NCBI RefSeq assembly: GCF_021462225.1
Contig: NC_061811.1
Coordinates: 4,547,163 to 4,611,162 of the forward strand
Length of the DNA stretch: 64,000 nt
From: Girardinichthys multiradiatus
Taxonomy: Eukaryota; Chordata; Actinopteri; Cyprinodontiformes; Goodeidae
Direction of reading: 5' to 3'
A model generated the notes under the pieces. It was not told where the DNA came from and searched no databases. It saw nothing but the letters and a program-made list of their open reading frames with translations. Position numbers and translations under genes: made by a program. Numbering within the stretch: the first letter of the stretch is position 1; the number at the start of each line of letters is the position of its first letter. This document shows positions 1 to 11,789 of this stretch, piece after piece.

Positions 1-429
1 CAAGTTCTTTAAAACTGTCATTTATCTTTCAAATGGCAACATTGGCTGCTCTAAACCTTTGCCATAGGAATACAATGTCTTCAAAGTAAGATAATTTAAA
101 TGTTTTAATACATTCAATATAATTCAGCTATAATGTAAAACATTTAGAGCCCAGCACATAACTTTGTTGTACCCCACAGATAACCTTTAGTAGGTCAAAG
201 TCGACATCATTTAACTGAATATAGTAATATATATATTTTTTGGGTACATTTTTATCTATTCTGGCACATTTTAACTGAGGAGCCTGTTGTGGAAAACTAT
301 AGTAAAAGTTAAGCTGAAATCTGGCTTAAATAACCAGTACTCACTGGATGCCTCACTCTTAGTAGTTAAAAAACATGGCTGAATATCCAGCACCCTTAAC
401 CTCTGTATAGTCTCTGTATAATTCAGCTG
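1..429. other. AT-rich stretch, no gene seen
   Basis: I see no coding frame, RNA gene or clear repeat here. The sequence is AT-rich and intron-like. Confidence 0.4.
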
Positions 430-575
430 TTCTGTAGTGCCTCAGAGGTTTGTTAGAGAACATTAGTGAACAGATGAAATCAGTATCATACTCTGGAGAC
501 CATTTTTCTTCATTCTCACAATTATGTACTACTTTGCGTTGGTCTATCTCATTAAATCCTGCTACACATCTGTGG
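430..575. mobile_element. rearranged scraps of decayed Tc1-like family E
   Basis: Bases 430-470 carry the family-E motif cagaggtttgttagagaaca, which also occurs near 61,217 in the minus-strand copy. Bases 515-560 carry the motif gttggtctatc next to a terminal-repeat-like stretch. The two pieces are out of their usual order, so this is a shuffled remnant with no coding capacity. The identification rests on similarity to the longer copies at 12.2, 21.2, 33.8 and 60.9 kb. Confidence 0.4.
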
Positions 576-585
576 TTGAAGCACA

Positions 586-805
586 GGGGACTCTAGTCCT
601 CGAGAACAACTATCTTGCAACTTTTAGATGCAACACTTCTTCAACACACTTGAATGAAATGGCTGATTCCCCTCATCAGTATTCACTCATTCAGCTCTGA
701 AGAGGCCTGACACAGAGACATTCATTTAATTCAGGTGAGTTGAAGAAAGAATGCATCTAAAACAGCAAGATAGTAGCTTTACATTACTGGACTTGGGCCT
801 CCTGT
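586..805. repeat. palindromic foldback/MITE-like repeat
   Basis: The left half (about 595-675) and the right half (about 720-800) are imperfect reverse complements around a short centre. The motif tcctcgag and a block like ttttagatgca appear in the left arm, and the reverse complement of that block appears in the right arm. Such palindromes are common interspersed repeats in fish and are copied by a transposase supplied elsewhere. A fragment of the same repeat lies at 12,165-12,235. No coding capacity. Confidence 0.5.
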
Positions 806-1529
806 TTGAACTTGACAACATTTAAAAAGATGTTTATTAGTATGAATCGTTTTGCTAGGCCCTGCATGTTGTAACCCACCTGGTAAGAGTAAGAATATAA
901 TTTTTATTTGGTCGTTCTTATGTATATATGCATTGTTATTATTTTGAAAATCTGAAGTGTGTTCTGTTTACACAGGAAATGTGATTCATGAAAAAACAGT
1001 TAGCTTAGCTTGACATTGTAGCACAGCTCTTGCAGGTCAGGTCTTTTTGATGAGTTAGAGAAAGTGAAGATTGCAGCCCTCTTATCCAACAAGACTGATG
1101 TATCATTGTTTGATGGCAAGCCTCCCAGCTTGAATCCAGAGTCTTCATCCCCCCATACGGCGGATCTCCAGTCTCTCTGTGGTATGATTGTATCGCTGTG
1201 ACTGACATCACCGTAGGTCTACCTCGAGAAGTACACTTGAATGAACCCCCCCTTGACTTTTGTGACTGACTTGGAACACTGATTGAACTCATTCACAAAA
1301 AGCAACACAGAGCTTCCTGGAGACACTTGTTTATTTTAGTTTACAGGACCCAGGTGGAATCTTGTATGTTCTTTGTATGTGGTATTGTTTCTTACGTTTT
1401 GACTAAAAGTTCTTAAAACTACAATTACCTGTTTGTTTGGTTACTGCACTACATCTCAGCTCCTACGACCCTAGACTGCAGTGTACATACCTTTAGGTGG
1501 GTTACAATGTAAAAAATCTTTTTTTTAGA
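806..1529. other. non-coding stretch, no gene seen
   Basis: No frame with protein-like composition and no recognised repeat. The 95-codon minus-strand frame at 1005-1292 has no family motif and is treated as chance. Confidence 0.4.
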
Positions 1530-1539
1530 TTCTAATTGT

Positions 1540-2945
1540 CTTCATGCATTAAATCATGCATTAAATTTGGACTCTTTAAGATACTCCCGAGATAGCAGCC
1601 AGAGGTATAATCTTGCTCTTTTAAGGGTTTTTAATGACATAGTTTTAGCGTTGGATTCTGGGAACTGTGTTTTGCTTGTGCTTTCAGATTTAACAGCTGC
1701 TTTTGATACAGTGGACCATGACATCCTCATCTTCAGACTGGAGCAGTGGGTGGACATCACTGATTCAGCTCTGTGATGGTTTGGGTCCTATCTCTCTGAT
1801 AGGACTTTCAGTGTGATGACGGATGATTTTACCTCTGCTTCTGCTGCCCTTTCCTGCGGAGTACCTCAGGGATGTATTCTTGGTCCTCTTCTGTTCTCAC
1901 TTTATTTGTTGCCACTTTGTTCTATTTTTAGAAAGCATGGCATGCCATTTCTTTTATATGCTTTTTGACTTTTGAAGTTTATTGTCCTTTAAAATATAAT
2001 GGCTCTTGAAGACATTAGGAAATAGATGGCAATTAGTTTTCTCCATTTTAATGAAAAAAAGACAGAGGTTATGATTTTTAAACCCAGTGGCTCTAGCTGT
2101 ATCTCCACATTTGACTATTCCCCTTTGGCCCCATCTGAAATACACAGTGTCAGTAATTTAGGGGTTTTGACTGGCAAATCAACTCTGTGGTGAAGTCCTC
2201 CTTTTTTCACTTGATGCGCCTGTCAAAAATTAAGTCCCTCCTTCCTAGACGCCACCTAGAGATAGCTATAAATGCTTGTATTACCTCATGCCTGGATAAT
2301 TGCAACTCTCTTTTGATTGGAGTATAGTCAGGTCTCTCTCTCCTGTCTGCAGCTGGTATAAAATGCTGCTGCGTGGTTTTTAACTAGTACTTCTAAACAA
2401 GAGCACATAACACCAGCTTTGGCGTGTCTTCATTGGCTTCCCGTTCAGTTCCGAATCCATTTTAAAATTATGTTATTCATTTTTAAGTCTCTTCACGGTC
2501 TTATTCCTTCTTATTTGTCTGAGCTGCTTCAACCTTATATGCCTTTGCGTGCTCTTAGATCATGTGATCAGATGCTTTTGGCAGTCCCGAAGAACGTCTA
2601 TAATACCAGAGGAGACAGGGCCTTTGCAGTTTTGCCTCCTAAATTGTGGAATGAGCTGCCACTGAATGTCAGGCAGGCTCCTTCCCATGCTATTTTTAAA
2701 GCTCATTAAAAAACAAATTTTTTCTCTTTGGTTTTTAACTCACGAGTGAGCTAGCATCACTGTGTTAATGTTTTACCATTTCTATGTATCTGTTGTATTT
2801 TCGTATAATTGTGTTTTGTTTTGTTCCTGTTCTGTCATGTAATTGTGTACAGCACTTTGGTCAGCTGTTATGTTGTTTTTGTAAGTGCTTTAAAAATAAA
2901 GTGGTATGGTATGGTATTGTATGGTATGGTATGGTATGGTATGGG
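1540..2945 (+). mobile_element. 5'-truncated L2-type LINE
   Basis: This is the 3' portion of an L2/CR1-like non-LTR retrotransposon on the plus strand. It carries decayed reverse-transcriptase coding sequence (about 1,567-2,709), a short 3' UTR, an AATAAA-type motif near 2,893, and a GGTAT-rich simple tail (2,898-2,945). Such tails are the 3' recognition ends of this clade. The missing endonuclease half is the usual 5' truncation of target-primed reverse transcription. A second copy of the same 3' end, minus strand, lies at 61,566-61,700. Confidence 0.75.
1567..2709 (+). pseudogene. L2-type reverse transcriptase, dead
   Basis: The frame shows RT motif A as LTAAFDTVDHDIL (about 1,690-1,730) and motif B as GVPQGCILGPLLFSLY (about 1,860-1,910). 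Further on comes the C-terminal hallmark HWLPVQFRIHFKIM followed by a leucine/proline-rich end with LPPKLWNELP. A TGA interrupts the frame near 1,774 and later parts lie in other frames. The catalytic YADD position reads as Y-A-F-stop (about 1,957-1,968), so both active-site aspartates are lost. In intact elements this enzyme copies the element RNA at a nicked target. The copy is inactive and old. Confidence 0.75.
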
Positions 2946-3518
2946 GTACGACAAAGATTAGCGTGCACTGGATGGTGTAGCTTATCAGAGAATATACATA
3001 GTATACATCAGAGAATAAACATTTTTAGATCCATTGTCTTCAATTTTTAGTGAGTCATTATGATAAAGCAGATTCAGGCTTTAGGTTTACATACATGCTG
3101 ACATCACATGTAGAATGTATATTTTTACCTTTTACAGCTATAGACTGGTTTAGTAAAGTAAAAGGTTCTATGTCACTGTGTTGGAAATAAGGATGTTTTT
3201 CTAACAGCAGTATCATGTGTTAGAGCAATATATTTCAGTTTTTTTACCCTTCCAACCTCCTGAATGTCCTCTCTCTGCAGCCTAGAAGGCTAAATAACAA
3301 CATGTCTGTACTTCCTCTTGACTGATAAGAACCATCTTTGCTGAAGCAGCTCGAGGGCTTTGAAGCTTTCAGATGAAAATATAATGTTGTGGGGAATTTG
3401 CTGAAATGACTCATGCTGCTGCTGCCTCTCCCCAGTCTAACCTTTGAAATCGAGACAGGTACATAAAAATAACTCTGAACTGGTGTTCAAGTGCACCTTG
3501 ACTCAACTTTTTGATACA
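2946..3518. other. non-coding stretch, no gene seen
   Basis: No recognised gene or repeat. Short frames here lack protein-like features. Confidence 0.4.
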
Positions 3519-3873
3519 GTGCTGTGAAACGCATTTGCCCACTTATTTTCCCCCCTTCTTTTGTTTGTTTCCTTTTTTTGACAGTTAAATGTTTCAGTTT
3601 TTGACATCAGAAAACCAGAGTTAATACAACCTAGCCCTATGTGAAAATTTAAATTCCCCCCTTGTTAAATCATTGATGACTTTTAATTAACCTCACTTTT
3701 TGGAAAGGTTAGTTCAATGTCGTTGGCCACACCTAAACTTGATCACTACCAAACCTGTAGAATCAAGAAATCAGTTAAATAGAACCTTTCTGACAACATT
3801 AAATAGGCTAGAAAATATAAAATAGTATTTATTGACATCTGTCAGTCTGGAGAGTGTTACAGAGCAAACTGTA
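3519..3873 (+). mobile_element. Tc1-like family D, 5' part
   Basis: It opens with tacagtgctgtgaaacgca, close to the terminal inverted repeat of a common fish Tc1-like family (usual start TACAGTGCTGTGAAAAAG). The family's A-rich 5' UTR follows, and the copy ends at cagtctggagagtgttac, which corresponds to the start of the transposase frame. An L2-type 3' end then interrupts it, and a middle-frame motif resumes at 4,496. The transposase frame between is missing. The element is dead. Confidence 0.55.
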
Positions 3874-4495
3874 AGGCTCTCTCCTAGACATTGCAATTGA
3901 CTGAGCTTTTACTGTGGCTAACTCTATGTGCTCTCTTTCAGACTCTAACCTTGAAAACTGGCTCAGAGTTTATCTGTTCTTTCTTTCTAAATGAAACAAC
4001 CAAAGGAGCTACATCCATTAACATTTACTTTTCCTTCCCATAGAAAGGACTCCTGGATCAGTGCTTCTTCGTTCTCTTTGTGTCTTTGCTCTGTTCTCTC
4101 AAACCCCCAGTCGGTCGTGGCAGATGGCTGCTCACACTGAGCCTGGTTCTGGTTCTGCTGGAGGTTTCTTCCTGTTAAAAGGGAGTTTTTCCTCTCCACT
4201 GTCGCTACATGCCTGCTCAGTATGAGGGATTGCTGCAAAGTCAACGCCAGTGACTGTCCACTGTCTCTACAGGCTCATCCAGGAGGAGTGAATGCTGCAA
4301 GTCACTGACTGGATGCAATCTGCTGGGTTTCCTTAGACAGAAAAACTTTTTATCCAATTTTAATAAATAACTGAATCTGACTGCACTGTTCAATGGTTAG
4401 GAGTAATTGGAATGTATGAACCTGACTTTTGTGAAGTGCCTTGAGATAACATGTTGTGAATTGACGCTATATAAATAAACTGAATTGAATTGAAA
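3874..4495 (+). mobile_element. L2-type 3' end (SINE-like repeat), copy 1
   Basis: The conserved body includes ctggaggtttcttcctgtta and aagggagtttttcctctcc. It ends in a typical L2-like 3' end (gtgccttgagataacat, then gctatataaataaa) and a GAATT-rich tail at about 4,478-4,495. A second, minus-strand copy of the same unit lies at 31,957-32,850, and a small fragment at 27,100-27,205. The shared 3' end suggests mobilisation by an L2-type LINE. No intact frame is present. It sits inside a family-D Tc1-like element. Confidence 0.65.
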
Positions 4496-4745
4496 AAAGC
4501 ATCTTGATGATCACCAAGACTTTTGGAAATATATTCTGTGGACTGATTGGATAAAAGTGGAACTTATTTTGTGTTTACTCAGATAACCTGAATAAATACT
4601 AAAAGCAGTTTTTATCTTTGTCCGCTACCAAAATTTGTTCACTGATCTGAAGCAAAGTTTGACAGAAGATATCATAAACAGAATTAGTCTGTGAGAAAAT
4701 ACTTTTTCTAATCACTGTGTAGTTAATGTTGTAGTACACTATGAT
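4496..4745 (+). mobile_element. Tc1-like family D, middle and 3' remnant
   Basis: The sequence resumes with catcttgatgatcaccaag and ctgtggactgattgg, which are mid-transposase family-D motifs also found at 41,870-41,910. It then decays into AT-rich sequence. The right boundary is uncertain. No usable frame remains. Confidence 0.45.
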
Positions 4746-5054
4746 GTTTGATCAGGACCACAAAAAGCAATGATTAATGATGATGTCCAGTCCTAAAGTT
4801 TAAAATCTGGCAGCTTTTCCAAAACCATGGGAAAAATATTTTTTTCCTACTTTCCACATCAAACCCAAGAACAAAAGCCGTCTTGACAGCGTTAGTCTCT
4901 TATTTCCGTTTCTGAGGAATAAACAGGCATGGTGGAAAAATTTATCCTAGGTTTATTTGTGAAAATATTTGAAACTGGTGTCCCTGTCTCTTTCTCTCTC
5001 ATTACCCAGTCTGAGCTACTAACTTCCATAATCCTGGAAGCTTTAACAACGCTG
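4746..5054. other. non-coding stretch, no gene seen
   Basis: Unique-looking sequence. The 60-codon minus-strand frame at 4,892-5,074 has no recognisable motif. Confidence 0.35.
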
Positions 5055-5240
5055 TGCTGTGATTGGTTAGACATTACATCAGGGTGATGTAATACTCCTA
5101 GGACTGGCTAGTGTGTCTGGCAAGGGGAGGGAGGTAGGAAGGAGGGGGAAGGTTGGGTGGGCTGAGTGTTGAGCAAGGGGACGGTTAGGGGGGTTTATTG
5201 AGCAGAAGAACTCTTTCTCTCTTTCGCCTGCAGTCAGTCA
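5055..5240 (+). promoter_or_regulatory. promoter-like G-rich island with inverted CCAAT box
   Basis: An inverted CCAAT box (ATTGG, 5,062-5,066) lies about 60 bases upstream of a purine/G-run block (5,124-5,161). That block has runs GGGG, GGG, GGGGG, GGG and GGG and could bind Sp/KLF factors or fold as a G-quadruplex. A strong pyrimidine tract ending in gcctgcag (5,226-5,233) follows and could serve as a splice acceptor for an open stretch running to about 5,345. The sequence looks single-copy within the window. Function is inference only. Confidence 0.25.
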
Positions 5241-5887
5241 ATGTGCAAGAGCAGCGGCCACAGAAAGCCTCTAATCCCAAAGCACACAGCAGTGCTTTGG
5301 TGAAGGAGGGAAATAATCAAGACTGTTTCCATAGGCCCCCAATCTAAAAGCTAGAGATAAGCTTTGCTGTGCATGCTGCCTTGTGTACGGGGAGCAGCTG
5401 TGTGTATTGGGGATATGCACACAAAGCATAAATGGGATTTTTTTGTGTGGCTGAAATTCAATCATTAATTGCAAATAGACAGAGAAGAAGATGATTGTCT
5501 GGTACTACCAAAAAATGCCAAGGTGTTAGGTGTTTGTGGATGATCACTTGTAGCCAATCTCTCACTTCAGTAAGAGATACTTTTCCATGGATTCAGACGT
5601 TTAATGCCATATCTCTGTCTTAAAATTAGGTTTCTGAACAGCAATGCCTTGGGCAGAAGCACTGTTTCCCTATGATTGCTTTCAAATCAAGGTGAACAAA
5701 TGCTTGAAATAACAAAACAAAGTAATGCTGGCAAAATAAATTTCAGTCCAAAAATGAGGTAATCAAACTGAAGTATAAAATTATGAATGGAACAAAAATA
5801 TTTAGTTTATACAACATATGCTGCACAAATAAAATGAATTAGTCTGATAATCTATGAACAATCTGTGGGGAAATCACTTCTTTACCT
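5241..5887. other. single-copy-looking non-coding stretch
   Basis: Balanced composition to about 5,480, then AT-rich. No recognised repeat. Any exon here would depend on the acceptor-like site at 5,226-5,233. Confidence 0.3.
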
Positions 5888-7470
5888 TCTAGAGTTTTCT
5901 TCATTTTCATGACTATGAATATTGTAGCTTCACACTGGAGGCATCAAAACTATGAAGTAACACATGTGGAATTATATACTGAACAAAAAAGTGTGAAACA
6001 ACTGAATATATGTCTTATATTCTAGGTTCTTCAAAGTAGCCACCTTTTGCTTTGATTACTGCTCCGCACATTCTTGGCATTCTGTTGATGAGCTTCAAGA
6101 GGTCGTCGCCTGAAATGGTTTTCCAACAGTCTTGAAGGAGTTCCCAGAGATGCTTAGCACTTGTTGGCCTTTTGCCTTCACTCTGCGGTCCAGCTCACCC
6201 CAAACCATCTCGATTGGGTTCTGGTCCGGTGACTGTGGAGGCCAGGTCATGTGGCGCAGCACCCCATCACTCTCCTTCTTGGTCCAATAGCCCTTAAACA
6301 GCCTGGAGGTGTGCTTGGGGTCATTGTCCTGTTGAAAAATAAGTGATGGTCCAACTAAACGCAAACCGGAAGGAATAGCATGCCGCTACAAGATGCTGTG
6401 CTGGTTCAGTATGCCTTCAATTTTGAATAAATCCCCAACAGTGTCACCAGCAAAGCAACCCCACACCATCACACCTCCTCCTCCATGCTTCACGATGGGA
6501 ACCAGGCATGTGGAGTCCACCCGTTCTCCTCTTCTGCGCCGCACAAAGACAGAGTGGTTGGAACCAAAGATCTCAAACATGGACTCATCAGACCAAAGCA
6601 CAGATTTCCACTGGTCTAATGTCCATTCCTTGTGTTCTTTAGCCCAAACAAGTCTCTTCTGCTTGTTGCCTGTCCTCAGCAGTGGTTTCCTAGCAGCTAT
6701 TTTACCATGAAGGCCTGATTCACACAGTCTCCTCTTAACAGTTGTTCTAGAGATGTGTCTGCTGCTAGAACTCTGTGTGGCATTGACCTGTTCTCTAATC
6801 TGAGCTGCTGTTAACCTGCGATTTCTGAGGCTGGTGACTCGGATGAACTTATCGTCCGCAGCAGAGGTGACTCTTGGTCTTCCTTTCCTGGGGCGGTCCT
6901 CACGTGAGCCAATTTCTTTGTAGCGCTTGATGGTTTTTGCGACTGCACTTGGGGACACTTTCAAAGTTTTCCCAATTGTTTGGACTGACTGACCTTCATT
7001 TCTTAAAGTAATGATGGTCACTCATTTTTCTTTACTTAGCTGTTTTTTTCTTGCCATAATACAAATTCTAACAGTATATTCAGTAGGACTATCAGCTGTG
7101 TACTGTATCCACCTCCTGCACAACACAACTGATGATCCCAACCCGATTTATAAGGCTTGACATCCCACTTATTAAACCAGACATGGCACATCTGTCAAGT
7201 GAAAACCATTTCAGGTGACTCCCTCTTGAAGCTCATCAACAGAATGTCAAGAGTGTGCGGAGCAGTAATCAAAGCAAAAGGTGGCTACTTTGAAGAACCT
7301 AGAATATAAGACATATTTTCAGTTGTTTCACACTTTTTTGTTCAGTATATAATTCCACATGAGTTAATTCATAGTTTTGATGCCTTCAGTGTGAAGCTAC
7401 AATATTCATAGTCATGAAAATAAAGACAACTTTCAATGAGAAGGTGTGTCCAAACTTTTGGTCTGTACTG
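5888..7470 (-). mobile_element. Tc1-like family A (DD38E type), copy 1
   Basis: The right terminal repeat ends ggtctgtactg at 7,470, followed by the TA target. The left terminal repeat lacks its outermost roughly 40 bases: homology to copy 2 begins around 5,888 at gagttttctt. Subterminal repeats (cttcacactg, catgactatgaat) are present at both ends in inverted orientation. The transposase lies on the minus strand and is broken. The copy is near-identical to 17,838-19,492 over most of its length. Loss of the left tip means it could not move even with a transposase in trans. Confidence 0.85.
6015..7057 (-). pseudogene. Tc1-like transposase (DD38E), copy 1
   Basis: The expected start is ATG at 7,057, encoding MARKKQLSKEK, followed at once by TGA (7,022-7,024). 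An open stretch continues to 6,386 with the N-terminal helix-turn-helix region, a basic GRPR motif (RKGRPRVTS) and the first catalytic Asp in WSDES. A deletion of about 8 bases near 6,395 relative to copy 2 shifts the frame. The next open stretch (6,095-6,364) carries the second Asp in FQQDNDPKH and the Glu in SPDQNPIEMVWGE. One C is missing near 6,164, which scrambles the C-terminus. The D-to-E spacing is 38 residues. The family cuts and pastes at TA in the nucleus; this copy cannot. Confidence 0.8.
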
Positions 7471-7472
7471 TA

Positions 7473-10025
7473 TAAATATATATATATATATAAATGTTAG
7501 ATTTATTTGCATTAATCAAACTATTACACTTATATATAAAGCCTTTAAAGAAAAAAAACTAATAAGCTAAGATTGTAACCAATGATTATGTTCATCATTA
7601 TTAATGTCTATTTTCTCGTATTAAATTAAAGGGTTAGTTTGAAATGTCGGAATGAGTTTCTGTAAAGTTATTTTCTGTAATAATTCAGACCTCTGCTGCT
7701 CCTGCATCATCAGCTAATCGCTACACACCTGACATAATTTTCAAACAATTACAAAACATAGTAAGCACAGAAGACGTCCATCTTTAATGCTGACGTCCAA
7801 CTGATTGTCTGATGCAAAATGCAAGCTGTTCCTCCGTGTTTGGGTGAGCTACAGCTGAGTGATGGTCGCAGATTAATTGGCAAAGTAATACAGCTTTTAA
7901 CTCCTCATGGGAACACAAACTATTCAGCTGAAAAAAAACAGGGCAACAAACTTAGCAACCATCTCCTGTTAAATTGTAGACTGTTATTGTCAGCTAACAT
8001 AGTGTTGCATCCCACTGATAAAGATTTCGGTCAGAGGAGTTTTAACTCTCTAAAACCAGCTAAAACAGGCATTTGTCTGACTACTGCTTAAACTCCACCG
8101 CTCCGATTCTTTCATTTTCAACAAGCTTAGAGTGATATGACATCTTTCCACTACAGGTTAGGGAACTGTTACTGGTAATAACTTGGATCAGATTAGATAA
8201 ATCTCTGAATTTATAAAATATGTATGAAAATATAAGAGCACGTTGACATAATGAAAGGCTTTCAAACTTACCACTTTGAGATCTTAAGATATTTCCAATT
8301 TTGAATATTCCCAGACCTCACATGTTGGAGAGGTACCTAAAGTCCACCAAGGACTTTAAAGAACCTTGGAGGAAAGCAATTCTTGCAGATGAAGGGTCAA
8401 ATCTGGTGGATTTGTGTCCACTTAACCAAGCAAAACTATTAAAAGACAAAATATTTGAATTGTAAGAAAACAAATTTAGGACTTCATAACATAAAATGTC
8501 AGAAACACTAAGATTTAAAAGGTACAAATGAATGAGTCACAAATGTCACACAAAATGTAGGCTAAACTGTTGTAGCAACAAAAATAAACATTTAGCTGCA
8601 GAGCTTTTTATTTGGCTCGAGGCTCAGTGGATGTCCTCCATCATCCCTGATGCATGAATTTGTTGGATGTGGAATACAATGTCTTTGCCCAAATGTACGG
8701 ATAATAATGCAGGTTGCTGAGGCAACCAAATGTAAATATAACAAAATGTATTATTCAGGTTAAATACTGTAACAAACCGAGGACTTTTATGAGCTAAATG
8801 GTGCAGTTTCTTTACATATGATCTCTCTGTGAAAATAGGATGAGTGAAAAACAAGCCCAATGACCTTGTGCTGAAGATTTGTGTCTCCTTTGGAATGTAA
8901 CAGACTAATGAAAAGAGATGTTGAATTCAGAATTAGAAGCTATTATCTCTAAAGTCTAAAAGATGAAAGCTTGACAGAACTTGTTTGCTTTTAAGGTCAA
9001 ACACGGCCTTAAGACAATAAAACCTTTAAACAGCCTTTAAAAAGCAAGAGGGATTAAATGGGTTAAAACAAACAAAAGAGTGTTATCTGAATGAAAACCT
9101 GCCAGAACTTTCTTATTTTGCTCAAGGTGTGCAATGGAAATAGAAACAAGATGATGATTACACACAGGTTTATACACATGCAAGCATACATATGTACACT
9201 GATATACATTTTCAACCGCTGTTGTAAAGAAAACTAAGCAGAAAAAAATGAATTTCTGAAGCAGAGGGTTGTGAGGACTGCAATAGATGAAGAGTAGTAT
9301 TAAATAACCAGGATTGACACAAATGTGTGTTTCAGGGTGATTTCTTGGGTTTAGTTACTAGTATACTGAGGAGGGATTTCTGACAGATCACACAGGGAGT
9401 TTCTTTCTGTAAGCAGTTCAGTCTATAAAAATCAGGATCCATAAGCCATGATGGATGCTAACATAGATGCTAAGGCAGATGCAGACAGTGATGGGAATGA
9501 TTGTCTTCAGAACCTAAACTGGTCCAAGTCTACATTTCTATTTGGAGTTTAACATCAGGCTGCTTTCTGCACATTTCCCACTCATAAGCATTGCCTTCTC
9601 CTGCTATCACCTCAACTAGTTATGTGACAATCCCATTCAGCTGTCATACAAACAAGTTTATTATCATTTACATTAGGCATTCTACAGAGTAGAGGGTCGA
9701 AATTTATGACTTCCACATAACTGATTCGGGTGCCGCTTTCTAAATGTTCGCTCATTACCTTATTGCAACTCACTTCACTTTTTATGTTTTCATAAATAAT
9801 GTACACTGGATCATGTTTGAGGTGGAGGCATGTTGGGACCCTGTCCTTTTAGAACTAGTCTGCCTGCATGGTGATCTTTCTTGGTGGTTGTGGCAGATGA
9901 TGTGGCTATTTTGCAGGTCACAGTAGGATTTATAGCTGATATCTGATGTTCAAATCTGGCCTAGAAGTCCGATCTGGTTTTCTTTACAATCTGCTTGCAA
10001 ATGGTACATCTGTTGCAGAATTTGG
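7473..10025. other. long AT-rich stretch, no gene seen
   Basis: A short TA microsatellite lies at about 7,477-7,493. The rest is AT-rich, unique-looking sequence with only short frames, none with recognisable motifs or flanking splice logic that I could defend. Confidence 0.4.
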
Positions 10026-10195
10026 GGATTGCTGCAGCAAATCCATCCATCCATCCATCCATCCATCCATCCATCCATCCATGAATGAATGACAGACAGC
10101 CATGCAGGCTAACTCAGCAATTTAGAGAGGCCAATGAGCCTAACCGTCTTTTTATTGGACTGCAGGGTGAAGCTGGAATCAAGTAAATACCACTG
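10026..10195 (-). repeat. SINE-type fragment with (GGAT)n tail
   Basis: On the minus strand the motif cattggcctctctaaattg is followed by cctgcatggctgtctgt and then a GGAT tetranucleotide array (10,037-10,083). This matches the fish SINE-type repeat seen more fully at 11,800-12,160, with an internal deletion between body and tail. Confidence 0.5.
10037..10083. repeat. (ATCC)n microsatellite
   Basis: About eleven perfect ATCC units in a row. It is probably the tail of the adjoining SINE-type fragment. Confidence 0.9.
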
Positions 10196-11789
10196 AACAA
10201 AAAAAATTGAATTAAAACATAGAAACATACTTTAAGTGTACCATCCATACTTAGTAATACTACATTCTGTAAACTAGGGCCTCTGGGGTATCTCTGAACA
10301 AAATACATAGAACGCAGAAGGTGGGTTGATTTGAGTTGATTAATTTAACATTAATTTCTGGGCAGTAGGTTTAAACTCTCTCTAAAGCTTGTTTTTTTGT
10401 ATCACCAGTTAATTTTACCACAATGAAACATGTGGTGTATTTTATTTACACATCAGAGTGCCTTATACGTAAAGTCTGTACTGGGTGGATGTAGGTATCT
10501 GAGGGTTGCTTTGTGTGTATTTCAGACAGAGGTTTGGATTTAACAGATTTCCATCCAAGTTGTATTTCCTACTTATTTGAAGATTTGTCGGTTTTTTTCG
10601 TTGTTGTTTTTTTTTTCCAGAACTTTTCTGAGTTAGTTTAGCTTCACTATTTGAGATCATCCACCTCAAGCTGTACAGCAGCCTGTTGTAGCAAGCCTCC
10701 CTTTGCAGCCAAACTCCCGTGTCTATTCTCTTCCTATATTGTGCACTGTTAAGACTGTCTGAAGCAAACCACACTCCTCTCCTTGTGACAGAGGTCAGCG
10801 AGTGCTCAGAGTCTGGTTGACGTCATGCTGCTGCAACCCCACAAACACAGCAGCAGGCAGAGAGACAGAGGAACCTGTAGACCAACTAACATGCATGCAG
10901 GGGATATATTAATAGCCCCTTCGCATATGCTAGCCTCACAGCAAGACACATGGCTTGATACTCCCTGAAGGCATAGCCAGCCTGAATATGTTGTGTGGAA
11001 TCCACAAGTCTGCCTTATGCAAGAACAAGTGTCTCCTGCTAAGAGTGTGGAGGGAGAATCAGATTCTTATGATCAGGGATTATTTCAAGTAAATCATCCT
11101 CCTACAGTGAGGATGGTTTACACATGCTCTGTTACACTCCAGAAAATAACCCAGTGAGGATGCAGGCTTGGAGAATTGCTTCAGATTTTTTATTAGCTAA
11201 TAAACTCTAGGAGGCAACTGCCATTAGGACCGTGGCTGATCCTGACTCCAAACTGCAGGATGCTGCAGCCGTCTACTGTATGTAAATATGAAATGGTTAA
11301 AGTCAGGAAGCAGTCAGATTCGACACTATTCTCTGGATGGTTGGCCAGTCAGGTTGACTTTGAAATGGATCGTGGGTGATTAGCTAGAAATGCTGGGAGA
11401 GTACCGAGGTCTCGGTGGTGAACCCCGACAGCTGGTGCCGGAGTCAGCAGAGCAACGATCCAGGTAATTAATTCTTTGACAAGCATCAGTGGTTTGGAAA
11501 ATCGGTAAGAATGGCAGACTGATCAAAAAGGAAACATGTGGGGAGATGTTTAAACAGTGAGCGCTGAAGACGTCAGTCACGCAAGGACACAGACACCAAC
11601 ACTACTACTTATCGGTGACTATCAAAGAATATGAAGAAAACACAGCATGTTTTCCATTAACACTCAAAAGTATGTAAATTCATGCAATAAAAGTTCCTTC
11701 ATACAGCATAGACTGTATAAACAAAGGCCAGCATACACATCACAGTGTCTTATAAAGGTATACCACTTACTTGAATATTTCCACGTATG
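10196..11789. other. single-copy-looking stretch, no gene recognised
   Basis: No repeat recognised. The 103-codon minus-strand frame at 10,463-10,774 contains a lysine-rich run encoded by a T-tract and is probably chance. A perfect CRE-type palindrome occurs at 10,818-10,825. Confidence 0.35.
10818..10825. promoter_or_regulatory. perfect CRE palindrome
   Basis: TGACGTCA, the full CREB/ATF consensus, within a moderately GC-balanced region. A half-site version (gacgtcag) occurs near 11,568. No transcription start is apparent, so activity is unproven. Confidence 0.2.

Noticed and set aside
10818..10825. CRE palindrome as evidence for a promoter
   Set aside because: A single 8-mer without a start site or other elements; listed only as a low-confidence site.
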